64,000 nt of DNA from Bradyrhizobium prioriisuperbiae (lineage in GTDB: Bacteria > Pseudomonadota > Alphaproteobacteria > Rhizobiales > Xanthobacteraceae): contig NZ_CP135921.1 in NCBI RefSeq assembly GCF_032397745.1, positions 5,816,501 through 5,880,500 of the forward strand. The letters run 5' to 3'. This document shows, piece after piece, positions 34,738-43,777 of this stretch (the stretch's first letter is position 1; every line of letters starts with the position of its first letter). The notes below the pieces were generated by a model. That model was not told the DNA's origin and made no database searches. It saw only the letters and a program-made list of their open reading frames with translations. A program made the position numbers and the translations under genes.

Positions 34738-35442
34738 ATGACCGACGAGATGCTGTTGCCGGACCGCACGAAGTTCGCATCTGCTGCCGACTACGCTTAC
34801 GCGGCACTGCGGCGTGAGATCGTCGAAGGGCGCTTTGCTCCAGGTCGGCGCATGCGCGAAGTCGAACTGGCGGAACATCTCGGCATCAGCCGAACGCCGA
34901 CGCGTCAGGCGTTGACGCGGCTCGAGCTCGAGGGCTTGCTCGATCTTCGCCCGAGAACCGGGCTTGTCGTTTCCGTTCTCGACATGGATGCGGTCGAAGA
35001 ACTCTACGAAATGCGCGCGGCGCTCGAAGGCACCGCAGCCGCATTGGCCTCGAAGCATGCAAGTCCGAAAGATCTTGCAGCGCTCGCCCGGCTCGTCGCC
35101 GAAGGCGAAAAGCTCGGCCGCGAGCCCTTCAATCTTTATCGGCACAACAGAGAACTGCACGACGCGATTCAAATGGCCGCCCACAACCGCTATCTCGAAA
35201 AGAGCTTGTCCGCGCTTCAAGATGCGATCGCGCTTCTGGGGCCGACGACATTGGCCGAGAAGGGCCGCTTTGCTGTCGCCCAGGCGGAGCATGCCGCCAT
35301 CGTGCAGGCCATTGCGCATAGAGAAGGCGAGAAGGCCGAGCGCCTGGCGCGAGCGCACGTTCTGAGCGCGCTCGAGACCCGTCGGGCGATCCTGGCGAAA
35401 GAGCGCGAGTTGGAGACACGTGGCGAGCAGGGCGGCGCCTGA
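34738..35442 (+). CDS. GntR-family regulator with FCD effector domain
   Basis: A 234-residue GntR protein: winged HTH at about residues 18-75 (MREVELAEHLGISRTPTRQAL) and a helical FCD domain (EELYEMRAALEGTAAALA, later HNRELHDAIQMAAHNRYL) whose conserved acidic and histidine residues bind a metal and a carboxylate ligand. It lies between the lyase/isomerase genes on the minus strand and the TcuA-like operon on the plus strand, with matching TGTATACA sites before both, so it most likely represses both arms until the substrate or an intermediate appears. Confidence 0.92.
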   Translation: MTDEMLLPDRTKFASAADYAYAALRREIVEGRFAPGRRMREVELAEHLGISRTPTRQALTRLELEGLLDLRPRTGLVVSVLDMDAVEELYEMRAALEGTAAALASKHASPKDLAALARLVAEGEKLGREPFNLYRHNRELHDAIQMAAHNRYLEKSLSALQDAIALLGPTTLAEKGRFAVAQAEHAAIVQAIAHREGEKAERLARAHVLSALETRRAILAKERELETRGEQGGA

Positions 35443-35579
35443 ATGACGATGCGAGCGGCGCAATCTTCGCGGCTCACAAACGTGCTTTCGATCTCGAGCC
35501 CAATCCCAATCTTCGGACAACCCACTGTTTGAACGGCATTTTCCGCGTACCAGGGACTTGCATCATTTCGCCTTGCATT

Positions 35580-35595
35580 CTAATGTATACATTAG
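35580..35595. promoter_or_regulatory. Perfect palindrome before the TcuA-like operon, likely GntR operator
   Basis: CTAATGTATACATTAG is a perfect 16-base palindrome 54 bases before the ATG at 35650. It is followed directly by a second small inverted repeat, TATTC-ATAA-GAATA (35596-35609). The core TGTATACATTA recurs at 34531-34541 before the divergent PrpF-like gene. Confidence 0.78.
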
Positions 35596-35649
35596 TATTC
35601 ATAAGAATACTGAAGCGCAAAAGTGATAGTTCGGCGGGAAGGAACGGAA

Positions 35650-37170
35650 ATGCACGAAGAGTTCGATGTGATCGTCGTTGGCGCGGGAAACGCCGCTCTG
35701 GCTGCGGCAGTCTCAGCGAAAGAAAACGGCGCAGACCGTGTCGTCGTTCTCGAGAAGGCTCCCCGCGAAATGCGAGGCGGAAACACGCACTGGAGCGGCG
35801 GTGTTCTGCGCTTCGCCTATGACGAGCCGCGCGAGATCGGCGCTCTGTTGCCGGGCATCGAAGACGAATTCGAAAACTTCTACGACGGCATCTCTCCCTA
35901 CACGCAGGAAGATTTTCACGGCGATCTCATGCGCGTCACGAACGGACGCACGGATCCGATTCTGTCTCGTCTTCTCGTGTCGAACTCGCAGGCCACCGTT
36001 CGCTGGATGAAGGACACCGGCGCCATCAAGATGGAGCCGGCGATCAGCCTTTCCGCCGTCAAGAAAGACAACGTCATGGTCTGGGCGCGCGGCCTAGTCG
36101 TGCGTGCGGCGCACGAGGGCGTCGGCCTCTCGCGCAGCTGGTTTTCGACCTGCGAGCGCATGGGCATCGAGGTGCGGTACGGCAGTGCCGTCGCGGAGCT
36201 GCTTCAGGACGAGAACGGTAGTGTTGTCGGCGTCAAGACCAAGGACGACGATGGGGTTCGCACGCTCGGTGCGAAGGCCGTCGTGCTCGGCTGCGGTGGT
36301 TTTGAAGCAAACGTCCAGATGCGCACGCAGCACATCGGTCCGCTGGTCGGCGCCGCAAAAGTTCGCGGGACGCCTCACAATCAGGGCGACGGTCTGCGCA
36401 TGGCGCTCGCCATCGGCGCGATGCCGTGGGGGCAGTGGAGCGGCTGCCATGCAACGCCGATCAGCGCGGACTGGGGCGACTTCGCGCCCCGCGAGATGAC
36501 CGACCGCAGCAATCGCCTGTCCTACGTCCATTCGGTGATGATCAATCGCAAGGGCAAACGCTTCGTCGACGAAGGCGAAGACGGCGCGCTCTTTACCTAC
36601 GCCAAATTCGGCCGCGCCATTCTGGCCGAGCCGGGCGCCAAGGCCTACCAGCTGTTCGATAGCAAGGTGATCCATTTGCTCGAGCCGCGCTATTCGACCA
36701 GCGACCCGATCAAGGCCAATTCGCTTGAAGATCTGATTGCGCAACTCGATATCGACGACAAGCAGCAGGCGCTCAAGACCGTCCTCAATTACAACGACCA
36801 CGCGCGATCGGCCGACGAAGGATTCGATCCCACGAAAAAGGACGGCCTCTCCACCAATGGGCTCGATCTCGAAAAGACCAACTGGGCGCTGCGGCTCGAC
36901 AAGCCGCCTTATTATGCCTACAGCGCGACGGGCGGAATCACCTTCACGTTCGGCGGCCTGAAGATCAACGAGAATGCCGAGGTGATCGGCACGGATTGGC
37001 GTCCGATCAAGGGCCTGTACTGCTGCGGCGAGCTCGTCGGCGGTCTGTTCTACGACAACTATCCTGCGGGCACCGGCCTCGTCTCCGGCGCGACATTCGG
37101 CAGGATCGCGGGCCGCAACGCCGCACACCAGCAGAGCGTCGCGCCAACTGCTGCGGTGGCGGCGCGATGA
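35650..37170 (+). CDS. FAD-dependent dehydrogenase, tricarballylate dehydrogenase (TcuA)-like
   Basis: A 506-residue flavoprotein of the fumarate reductase/succinate dehydrogenase type. The N-terminal FAD site is VIVVGAGNAALAAA; ARRANGED after it are the GGNTHWSGG segment, the GCGGFEAN strand and the C-terminal closing motif YPAGTGLVSGATFGRIAG. Order and length fit TcuA, which oxidises tricarballylate to cis-aconitate. The TcuB electron-transfer protein is absent here, so the acceptor must be another protein. The ATG at 35650 has a GGAAGGAA ribosome site; an upstream in-frame GTG at 35623 is less likely. It overlaps the MmgE/PrpD-like gene by ATGA. Confidence 0.87.
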   Translation: MHEEFDVIVVGAGNAALAAAVSAKENGADRVVVLEKAPREMRGGNTHWSGGVLRFAYDEPREIGALLPGIEDEFENFYDGISPYTQEDFHGDLMRVTNGRTDPILSRLLVSNSQATVRWMKDTGAIKMEPAISLSAVKKDNVMVWARGLVVRAAHEGVGLSRSWFSTCERMGIEVRYGSAVAELLQDENGSVVGVKTKDDDGVRTLGAKAVVLGCGGFEANVQMRTQHIGPLVGAAKVRGTPHNQGDGLRMALAIGAMPWGQWSGCHATPISADWGDFAPREMTDRSNRLSYVHSVMINRKGKRFVDEGEDGALFTYAKFGRAILAEPGAKAYQLFDSKVIHLLEPRYSTSDPIKANSLEDLIAQLDIDDKQQALKTVLNYNDHARSADEGFDPTKKDGLSTNGLDLEKTNWALRLDKPPYYAYSATGGITFTFGGLKINENAEVIGTDWRPIKGLYCCGELVGGLFYDNYPAGTGLVSGATFGRIAGRNAAHQQSVAPTAAVAAR

Positions 37171-38165
37171 GCGTTAGCACCGTCATGTCGGGACCTGATG
37201 CCTGGGCCGAAAGCCTGGCGGATCAAATCAGCGCCTACGATTCACGGCAGCGAGATGCCAGGACCGCAGGAAGGGCGAGGGCGGCGGTCATCACTGCGTT
37301 CGGCCGGGCGCTGTCCGGTGCGCCGGCCAGCATGGCGAAAGCGCTGCTGGGCACGTCCGGCGTCGCAACGACCGGAGGATCGTCGCTTGTCTTCGGAACC
37401 GAACGGCGCACCAGCGCGGTCGATGCCGCACTGATCAACGCCACGGCTGCCGTCGCCGGCTCCGAAGCATCGCGCGATGCTGCGAATTCGGCCTGTATCG
37501 TGGCGCTGTTCGGGCTCTGCGAAGAGCGTGGAAAGACAGGGCAGGATTTCCTCGACGCATTGATATCAGGCGCGGAGATATCCCCCTCTCTCGCGCCGAC
37601 GCTGTCGCCTGCCACCGGCCAGCTCGGATTCGCCCTGTTCGGCGGCGTCGCGGCAGCTGCGCGCGTGCTCGAATTGAGCCGCCCGAAAATTGCAGCTGCG
37701 CTGTTGATGGCCGGGATGGCAAACGTTGACAGTCCTTCGGCCGGGCAGGTCGGCGCATCGTCGCTCATGGTCGGCCTAAGCCTTCGAAGCGGATTGCTAG
37801 CCGCTCTGCTTGCCGAAGCCCTCGACGAGGCGTCCTGCGCCGAGATGATCAGGAGCGAAGGGCGCGCAATCCCCAGTCCGGCCGCGGGCAACGGGGCGCC
37901 GGGCGAGACCGCTTTCGATCTTCTTGCCGTGCCATCACCGCCGGGAGCCAATCTCTGGGATCAGTTCGAGCGGCAAGCTGGCGCCGTCTTGCCGCGCGAT
38001 CATATCGCTCCGCTGTTCGAGCGGCTCGAGACGATCGACAAGGTGAAGGACCTCGCGACGGTCTCGCGTCTGTTGCAGGGACGCGGCGCTCAGGCGGCGC
38101 CAAAGAAAGTTGTCTTCGCCGCGCGAGGAACGCACGAGCCGGAGGAGACGACTTGGGTTCCCTGA
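37167..38165 (+). CDS. MmgE/PrpD-family protein, shortened
   Basis: A 332-residue protein of the MmgE/PrpD family (2-methylcitrate dehydratase, cis-aconitate decarboxylase, iminodisuccinate epimerase). Recognisable parts are the helical-domain block SLVFGTERRTSAVDAALINA, followed by ATAAVAGSEASRD, the central LGFALFGGVAAAARVLELS and a family-like end (PLFERLETIDKVKDLATVS). Full-length members have about 450-480 residues; the piece absent here corresponds to much of the second, lid domain. The frame is intact and coupled to the TcuA-like gene (ATGA at 37167), so this is a compact variant rather than obvious decay. It may act as dehydratase, isomerase or decarboxylase in the same pathway. Confidence 0.75.
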   Translation: MSVSTVMSGPDAWAESLADQISAYDSRQRDARTAGRARAAVITAFGRALSGAPASMAKALLGTSGVATTGGSSLVFGTERRTSAVDAALINATAAVAGSEASRDAANSACIVALFGLCEERGKTGQDFLDALISGAEISPSLAPTLSPATGQLGFALFGGVAAAARVLELSRPKIAAALLMAGMANVDSPSAGQVGASSLMVGLSLRSGLLAALLAEALDEASCAEMIRSEGRAIPSPAAGNGAPGETAFDLLAVPSPPGANLWDQFERQAGAVLPRDHIAPLFERLETIDKVKDLATVSRLLQGRGAQAAPKKVVFAARGTHEPEETTWVP

Positions 38166-38264
38166 TCCGCAAATGAATACGAGGCGGCCAAGCCGCGTCG
38201 CGACGACAAGCCTTACCTGAAAACAAGAGCAAGGCCGACAAAAGCAACATCTGGGGAGATTGGA

Positions 38265-39422
38265 ATGAAACGTTTTGAGTTGGTTGCCGCACTCGCCGCA
38301 TCGGTCGCGTGTTCTGCGGCCCAGGCCGAAGACAGTGTCACCATCGGCGTACACGCCAGTTTTTCCGGTGCGGGCGCGGCCTTTGCCGAGGGCATGCTCG
38401 CCGCCACCGACTTTGCCGCCGAAGACGTCAACAAGGACGGCGGCCTCGACGTCGCCGGCAAGCGCTACAAGATCCTGTTCAAGCAATATGACGATCGCTA
38501 CCGCGCCCAGGATGCGGTCACAGCCATGGATCGCCTGATGATCCAGGACGGAATCCGCTTCGTGGTCGGCCCGATGGGGTCGGCGGCGGCGGTGGCAACC
38601 AAGGATCAGACCACCTCCGGAAAAGTCATCACCATGACGCTGGCCTTCACGCCGCGGGCGCTTGGCGCCGATGCGCCGTTCGCGTACCGGCCGGTGATCA
38701 CCACCGGCGAATTCTCCGATCCGCAGGTGGCCTGGCTGATGAAGAATACGTCGGCGAAGCAGGTCGTGTCGCTTCTTCCCAATGATGAGACCGGGCAGCA
38801 AATCGGCGTGGCGAACTTCAACTCATATGCCAAGACCGGTGCGAAGCTGCAGGTCGAGTATTTCGAGCGCGAGCGCGTCGACTTCGTGCCCATTCTCACC
38901 CGCATTCTGATGAAGGTCGACGGGCTCGAGCTCGGCGGCAACTCTCCGACCACCGCCGGGCTCATTCTCAAGCAGGCCCGCGAATTGGGCTACCGCGGTC
39001 CGGTGTTCGTCACGGGCGGCGACGTCGCCGCCGAGATGCTCAAGGTCGCGGGCAAGGATGCGGCCGAGGGCATCTATGTCCATCTGCCGATCGATACCGG
39101 CTTGCCGGATACGGCGGCCTACGTTGCCCGCTTCAAGGCCAAGTATGGGCAGAACATGAACGGCTTTAGCCCGTTCTTCTATGCCGGCCTGCAGATGCTG
39201 TTCACAGCCATGAAGAAGGCCGGGACCGTGGACGACACGATCAAGATCGGAACGACGCTCGACGGATTGTCCGACGTTCCGACTGCGATGGGCAAGGCGG
39301 GTTGGACCGGCGAGCAGAAGTACGGAATCAAGCACCAGATCGACCTTCCCTTCTACATCGGCCAGATGAAAGACGGCGTCGTGGCGAAGGTGGCAACCTG
39401 CGACGTCAACGCGTGCAAATAA
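38265..39422 (+). CDS. Branched-chain amino acid-type ABC substrate-binding protein (LivK-like)
   Basis: A 385-residue periplasmic binding protein (Peripla_BP_6). A signal peptide ends near AAQAE; the mature protein starts with SVTIGVHASFSGAGAAFAEG and continues with the DDRYRAQDAVTAMDRLM segment that precedes the ligand cleft. Despite the family name, many relatives bind aromatic acids, urea, or dicarboxylic and other organic acids. Position after the TcuA and PrpD-like genes suggests a polycarboxylate or related acid. The four other importer genes follow in the standard Liv order. Confidence 0.92.
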   Translation: MKRFELVAALAASVACSAAQAEDSVTIGVHASFSGAGAAFAEGMLAATDFAAEDVNKDGGLDVAGKRYKILFKQYDDRYRAQDAVTAMDRLMIQDGIRFVVGPMGSAAAVATKDQTTSGKVITMTLAFTPRALGADAPFAYRPVITTGEFSDPQVAWLMKNTSAKQVVSLLPNDETGQQIGVANFNSYAKTGAKLQVEYFERERVDFVPILTRILMKVDGLELGGNSPTTAGLILKQARELGYRGPVFVTGGDVAAEMLKVAGKDAAEGIYVHLPIDTGLPDTAAYVARFKAKYGQNMNGFSPFFYAGLQMLFTAMKKAGTVDDTIKIGTTLDGLSDVPTAMGKAGWTGEQKYGIKHQIDLPFYIGQMKDGVVAKVATCDVNACK

Positions 39423-39437
39423 GCGACCGCTGGAACA

Positions 39438-39460
39438 GGCGAGGCGCTTTGCGCCTCGCC
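39438..39460 (+). promoter_or_regulatory. Strong stem-loop after the binding-protein gene
   Basis: GGCGAGGCGC (39438-39447) and GCGCCTCGCC (39451-39460) form a perfect 10-bp stem around a TTT loop, 16 bases after the stop codon. There is no T-run, so it should stabilise the upstream mRNA or cause partial termination rather than end the operon. It is the third hairpin in this window in this position of an importer operon. Confidence 0.7.
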
Positions 39461-39489
39461 GACGCGATTGGAGTCGTCGTCCCGTGAGC

Positions 39490-40359
39490 ATGGAAATCAT
39501 CCTGGTTCAGACCATCGTGAACGGCCTCATGGTCGGCATGATCTATGTGCTGATGGCCATCGGCTTCACCATGGTGTTCGGCATCATGCGCATCGTTAAT
39601 TTCGCGCATGGTGAGTTCTACATGGCTGGCGCGTTCCTGTTCGCGATCCTCTATGGCAGCAACAATCTGCCGTTCTTCATCAGCGTCTTGCTCGCCGTAG
39701 GCGCCACGGCCCTGCTTGGACTGCTGATGGAGCGGATCGTGTTCCGCAAGTTTCGCGGCAACGAGCTGAACGGGATGATTGCCTCCGTCGGCGTCGCTCT
39801 CATCCTCCAGAACAGCGCGCTGCTGCTGTGGGGATCGTCGGCACGCACGGTGCCGCCCGTCATATCCGGGGTCCTGTCCGTCGGCGGTATCGTGTTCCCC
39901 TGGTCGCGGCTGGTGGTCATCATCGGAGCGATCGTTGCCGTCGTGTCGCTCAATCTGTTGATCGGCCATACCCGTATTGGCCGGGCCATGCGCGCGGTGG
40001 CCCAGGACGCCGAGATCGCACAGGTGCAAGGCATTCGGGTCGATATCATATTCCCAGTCGCGTTTGTGCTGGGCGTGAGCCTTGCGGCCTTCGCCGGTGT
40101 TCTCATGGCTCCGGTGCTGTCGGTCTCGCCCTTCATCGGCCTTGCGCCGACGCTGAAAGCCTTCGTGATCGTTGTTATCGGAGGACTCGGCAGCGTTCCC
40201 GGTGCCGTGGCCGGGGGATTGCTCATCGGCCTGATCGAGAGCTTTGCCGGCACGTTCGTGAGTGCTTCGCTGTCCGAGATCCTTCAATTCCTGGTCGTCA
40301 TCGCCGTCGTGCTGCTGCGTCCGCAAGGTCTGTTGGGCCGAAAGGAGCGTGAAGCGTGA
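39490..40359 (+). CDS. ABC importer permease, LivH-like
   Basis: A 289-residue permease of the branched-chain amino acid superfamily with about eight hydrophobic helices. The early signature GFTMVFGIMRIVNFAHGEFYM is characteristic of LivH, and the GRAMRAVAQDAEIAQVQGI coupling stretch is near residue 160. A GTG two codons upstream (39484) is an alternative start. It overlaps the next permease by GTGA at 40356. Confidence 0.93.
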   Translation: MEIILVQTIVNGLMVGMIYVLMAIGFTMVFGIMRIVNFAHGEFYMAGAFLFAILYGSNNLPFFISVLLAVGATALLGLLMERIVFRKFRGNELNGMIASVGVALILQNSALLLWGSSARTVPPVISGVLSVGGIVFPWSRLVVIIGAIVAVVSLNLLIGHTRIGRAMRAVAQDAEIAQVQGIRVDIIFPVAFVLGVSLAAFAGVLMAPVLSVSPFIGLAPTLKAFVIVVIGGLGSVPGAVAGGLLIGLIESFAGTFVSASLSEILQFLVVIAVVLLRPQGLLGRKEREA

Positions 40360-41342
40360 ATTCCCCCGCAACCAAGCCGATGCCTTATGTCGGCGTCACG
40401 ATTGCCGTTGGTCTCGCAGCACTGCTGCCTTGGTTCGCTCCGAACCAGTTCTATGTCCATCTGGCGACAGTCGGCTGCATCAATCTGATGCTCGTGCTCG
40501 GCCTTGCCATCATTGCCCGCGCCGGGCAGCTCTCCATGGGGCACGGCGGTTTTGCGCTGGTCGGCGGATATGTCTCGGCATTGTTGTCGATGAAGGGGTG
40601 GCCGCCACTGCTGACCCCGTTCATCGCAGGACTGGCCGCGGCCGTGATCGCCGCCGCCCTTGGCTGGATCATTCTACGCTTGCGCGGCGTCTATTTCGTG
40701 CTGGTGGCCTTTGCGTTCAGCCAGATCGCCGTGTTGCTGGCGCTGGACATGAGCTCCGTCACGGGCGGCGCGAACGGGCTCGTCGGCGTGCCCCCGATCT
40801 CGATCTTCGGCTACGTCCTTCGCGCCAAGCCGCAATTCTATCCCTTCGCGCTAGTCTGCGCGTTGACCACGCTGCTCCTGACCTGGCTGCTCTACCGGTC
40901 GCCTTTGGGCACGATGATGGCGGCCACCGCCGAGAATCAGCGCCTCACCGAATCGAGCGGCATCGATACGCATCGGGTCCAGGTGATCGCCTTTACGATC
41001 GGCTCCGGCATCGCAGGCTTCGCCGGTGCGCTGTCCACGCACTATCTCCGATTCATTTCGCCGGACTCTTATACGTTCTGGGAGTCGGTATCCTACCTGA
41101 CCATGCTGGTGGTCGGCGGACGGGACGGCGTGCTGGGCCCGGTTGTCGGCGTCCTCGTGCTGACACCCTTGCCGGAGCTGCTGCGCTCCACCGAAGGACT
41201 TCAGCATATCATCTACGGGGCCGTGCTGGTGCTCTGCCTGATGTTCGTCCCGAACGGCCTCGCGAGCCTCGTGCAAATCTGGCGTTCGCGCCAACGGGTT
41301 GCGAGAACGAGCGCAGCACTGGTGGCCGAGGAAGTGCCATGA
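40356..41342 (+). CDS. ABC importer permease, LivM-like
   Basis: A 328-residue LivM-type permease starting with GTG and overlapping LivH by four bases. The LivM landmark GRAGQLSMGHGGFALVGGY follows the second helix, and the coupling loop around ENQRLTESSGIDTHRVQ is near residue 200. The C-terminus is basic. It forms the channel with the LivH-like subunit. Confidence 0.93.
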   Translation: MNSPATKPMPYVGVTIAVGLAALLPWFAPNQFYVHLATVGCINLMLVLGLAIIARAGQLSMGHGGFALVGGYVSALLSMKGWPPLLTPFIAGLAAAVIAAALGWIILRLRGVYFVLVAFAFSQIAVLLALDMSSVTGGANGLVGVPPISIFGYVLRAKPQFYPFALVCALTTLLLTWLLYRSPLGTMMAATAENQRLTESSGIDTHRVQVIAFTIGSGIAGFAGALSTHYLRFISPDSYTFWESVSYLTMLVVGGRDGVLGPVVGVLVLTPLPELLRSTEGLQHIIYGAVLVLCLMFVPNGLASLVQIWRSRQRVARTSAALVAEEVP

Positions 41343-42100
41343 GCATGCTTGAAGTCGAGAACCTGAAGCGTTCCTTCGGTGGGCTTGTCGCCGTTCGAAA
41401 CGTGTCCTTCGCTGTCAACGAGGGCGACTTTCTCGGCCTTATCGGTCCGAACGGCGCAGGCAAGACCACGCTGTTCAACGTGATCTCCGGCGTTCTGAGA
41501 CCGTCGGCGGGGACGGTCCGGTTTCTGGATCGCGACATCTCCGGACAGCCGGCTAATCAGACGGTTCGCCAGGGGCTGTCACGGACTTTCCAGGCCGCAA
41601 CGATCTACCCGGAGGCGACGGTCATTGAGAACGTCGCGCGCGGCACCTTGGCGTCGGGGCTGACCGGACTGTGGGGAGGCTTTTTCTCGAACAAATGGCG
41701 CCTCGCGGTGGAAGAGAAAGCGCTTCGTGTGCTCGATCTGTTCGGACTGACGCGCCGTGCGGGCCTGAAAGCGCGCGAGCTGTCCTATGGCGAGCAGCGG
41801 CGCCTCGGCGTCGCCATCGCGCTCGCCAGCGAACCCAGGCTTTTGATGCTCGATGAGCCGGTCGCTGGGCTCAATCCCGAGGAGGCGGCCGAGCTCGCTT
41901 CGGTTCTGCGCCGGGTGAAATCGGAGCGCGGCGTTACGATGGTGATGGTCGAGCATCACATGCGCACGGTCATGGGCTTGTGCAATCGCGTCGTTGTGCT
42001 GGATCACGGCACGCTGATCGCCCAGGGAACGCCTGCGGAAGTTGTCTCGAACCCGGTCGTGATCGAGGCGTATCTCGGCAAGGAAGCCGTCCATGCTTGA
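41339..42100 (+). CDS. ABC importer ATPase, LivG-like
   Basis: A 253-residue ATPase: Walker A GPNGAGKTT, signature LSYGEQRR, Walker B LMLDEPVAGLNPEE and the H-loop VEHHMRTV, the exact LivG pattern. It starts with ATG at 41339 overlapping the LivM stop. The reading frame stays open far upstream, through the LivM gene in another frame; that extension has no homology and is rejected as start. The end overlaps LivF by eight bases. Confidence 0.94.
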   Translation: MSMLEVENLKRSFGGLVAVRNVSFAVNEGDFLGLIGPNGAGKTTLFNVISGVLRPSAGTVRFLDRDISGQPANQTVRQGLSRTFQAATIYPEATVIENVARGTLASGLTGLWGGFFSNKWRLAVEEKALRVLDLFGLTRRAGLKARELSYGEQRRLGVAIALASEPRLLMLDEPVAGLNPEEAAELASVLRRVKSERGVTMVMVEHHMRTVMGLCNRVVVLDHGTLIAQGTPAEVVSNPVVIEAYLGKEAVHA

Positions 42101-42800
42101 CGTTCGCGGGATCAGTGTCGCCTACGGTGCCCTGACGGCAGTCCGTAATTTGAGCCTGTCCGTGGCTGATGGAGCTATTGTCTCTCTCATCGGTTCAAAC
42201 GGGGCGGGAAAGACCACCACGATGAAGGCCGTCATCGGCCTCAGGCCGGTGAGCGGCGGAGAGATCTATTTCGACGGCGAGCGTATCGATGGCCGATCGG
42301 CGCCGCAGCGCGTGGGGCGCGGGATCGCGCTTTCGCCCGAGGGACGGCGTGTTTTCCCGCAGATGAGCGTGCTCGATAACCTCCTGGTGGGTGGCTATTC
42401 GCAGCGCGACAAGGCTCAGCAAAAGAAGACGCTCGAGCAGATCTACGGCTATTTTCCCCGCCTCGTCGAGCGCAGGAGCCAAATGGCCGGCTCGTTGTCG
42501 GGCGGCGAGCAGCAGATGGTGGCCATCGGCCGCGCGCTGATGGCGAAGCCACGCCTGTTGCTGCTGGATGAACCCTCGCTTGGGCTTGCCCCGATCATCG
42601 TCGACGAGATCGCGCGCATCATCGTCGAGATCAACCGCGATATCGGCATGTCGATCATCCTGGTCGAGCAGAATGCGAAGCTTGCGCTCAATCTATGCAC
42701 CGAGGCCTTTGTGTTGGAAACTGGCGCGGTCGCGCTGAGTGGGAAGGGAAAAGACCTTCTGGCCAGTGACTATGTGCGGCGCGCCTATCTCGGCATCTGA
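42093..42800 (+). CDS. ABC importer ATPase, LivF-like
   Basis: A 235-residue ATPase: Walker A GSNGAGKTT, signature LSGGEQQM, Walker B LLLDEPSLGLAPI and the LivF-specific VEQNAKLAL near the end. The first bases overlap LivG. With the four genes upstream it completes a five-component Liv-type importer in canonical order (K-H-M-G-F). Confidence 0.94.
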   Translation: MLDVRGISVAYGALTAVRNLSLSVADGAIVSLIGSNGAGKTTTMKAVIGLRPVSGGEIYFDGERIDGRSAPQRVGRGIALSPEGRRVFPQMSVLDNLLVGGYSQRDKAQQKKTLEQIYGYFPRLVERRSQMAGSLSGGEQQMVAIGRALMAKPRLLLLDEPSLGLAPIIVDEIARIIVEINRDIGMSIILVEQNAKLALNLCTEAFVLETGAVALSGKGKDLLASDYVRRAYLGI

Positions 42801-42834
42801 ATATTCCTCTGTCTGGAAATTCCGGAGTTTTGAC

Positions 42835-43728
42835 ATGACTGACTCTTCGACCTTCGGCTTCATCGGTTTGGGTGTCATGGGGGAACCCATGTGCCGGCAC
42901 CTCGTGCAGAAGAGGGGGAGCAGGGTTCTGGTTCACGACCTCAATGCCGAGCCCGTGACGCGCTTGGTTCAGGCCGGCGCGGTCGATGTCGGCTCGATCT
43001 CGGGGCTGGCGAAAGCCGATGTCATTTTCATTTCCATGCCCAGCGGCGAGCACCTCAAGAAGATATGCGAGATGCCCGGGGGACTCCTCGAGTTCGCACG
43101 CTCCGGTCAAACTATCGTGGATCTGTCGACGAGCCCGCTGAAATTGACCCGCGAACTGGCCGGAATCTTCGCTGCAAAGGGGGCCGATTATGCCGATGCG
43201 CCCGTTGCCCGGACACGCGTGGCGGCCGAGGCGGGGACGCTTGCGATTTCGGTCGGGGCATCACTCGAAGTGTTTGCGCGTATCGAACCGTTGCTGCGTT
43301 GCTTCGCGTCCGAGGTGACCCATTGCGGCGATGTCGGATCGGGCCAGGTCGTGAAGATCCTGAACAACATGGTCGTAGTAGGCACCGTGACTGCGCTGTG
43401 CGAAGCCGCCGCGATCGCGAATTCGGCGGGTGTGTCGACCGAGACTTTGTTCGACGCCTTCTCCAAGGGCTCCGCGGACAGCTTTGCGTTGCGCAACCAC
43501 GGCTACAAGGCCGTTGCTGCGCGGGAGTTTCCCGAACGGGTCTTCTCGACCGACTACATGCACAAGGACGTCTCCTACGCGCTCGACATGGCAAGGGATG
43601 CCGGGATCGAGGCCCGGGAGGCCGCACTCGGTGCCAGCCTTTTGACCGAGGCCTCTCAAGCCGGCTTTGGCGCAAATTACTGGCCGGTCATCGTGAAGGT
43701 TATTGAACGCGCTTCGAAGAAGTCATGA
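42835..43728 (+). CDS. NAD(P)-dependent beta-hydroxyacid dehydrogenase (3-hydroxyisobutyrate/tartronate semialdehyde type)
   Basis: A 297-residue member of the 3-hydroxyisobutyrate dehydrogenase family: N-terminal cofactor site FGFIGLGVMGEPM, the substrate-binding strand YADAPVARTRVAAEAGTLAI (in which the usual S-G-G is replaced by A-R-T), and the catalytic lysine in GQVVKILNNM near residue 175. The family reduces or oxidises short beta-hydroxyacids such as 3-hydroxyisobutyrate, tartronate semialdehyde or 2-hydroxymethylglutarate. It sits directly behind the importer, with the aldehyde dehydrogenase further on. The altered substrate loop suggests an unusual substrate. Confidence 0.87.
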   Translation: MTDSSTFGFIGLGVMGEPMCRHLVQKRGSRVLVHDLNAEPVTRLVQAGAVDVGSISGLAKADVIFISMPSGEHLKKICEMPGGLLEFARSGQTIVDLSTSPLKLTRELAGIFAAKGADYADAPVARTRVAAEAGTLAISVGASLEVFARIEPLLRCFASEVTHCGDVGSGQVVKILNNMVVVGTVTALCEAAAIANSAGVSTETLFDAFSKGSADSFALRNHGYKAVAAREFPERVFSTDYMHKDVSYALDMARDAGIEAREAALGASLLTEASQAGFGANYWPVIVKVIERASKKS

Positions 43729-43777
43729 TCAACGCGTGAAGGCGGCCAAATAGCAGAAATAGCAATGGGAGGGTCTT

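Noticed and set aside
40262..41338. N-terminal extension of the LivG-like ATPase through the LivM gene
   Set aside because: The extension is out of frame with LivM and has no homology; LivG homology begins at the ATG at 41339.
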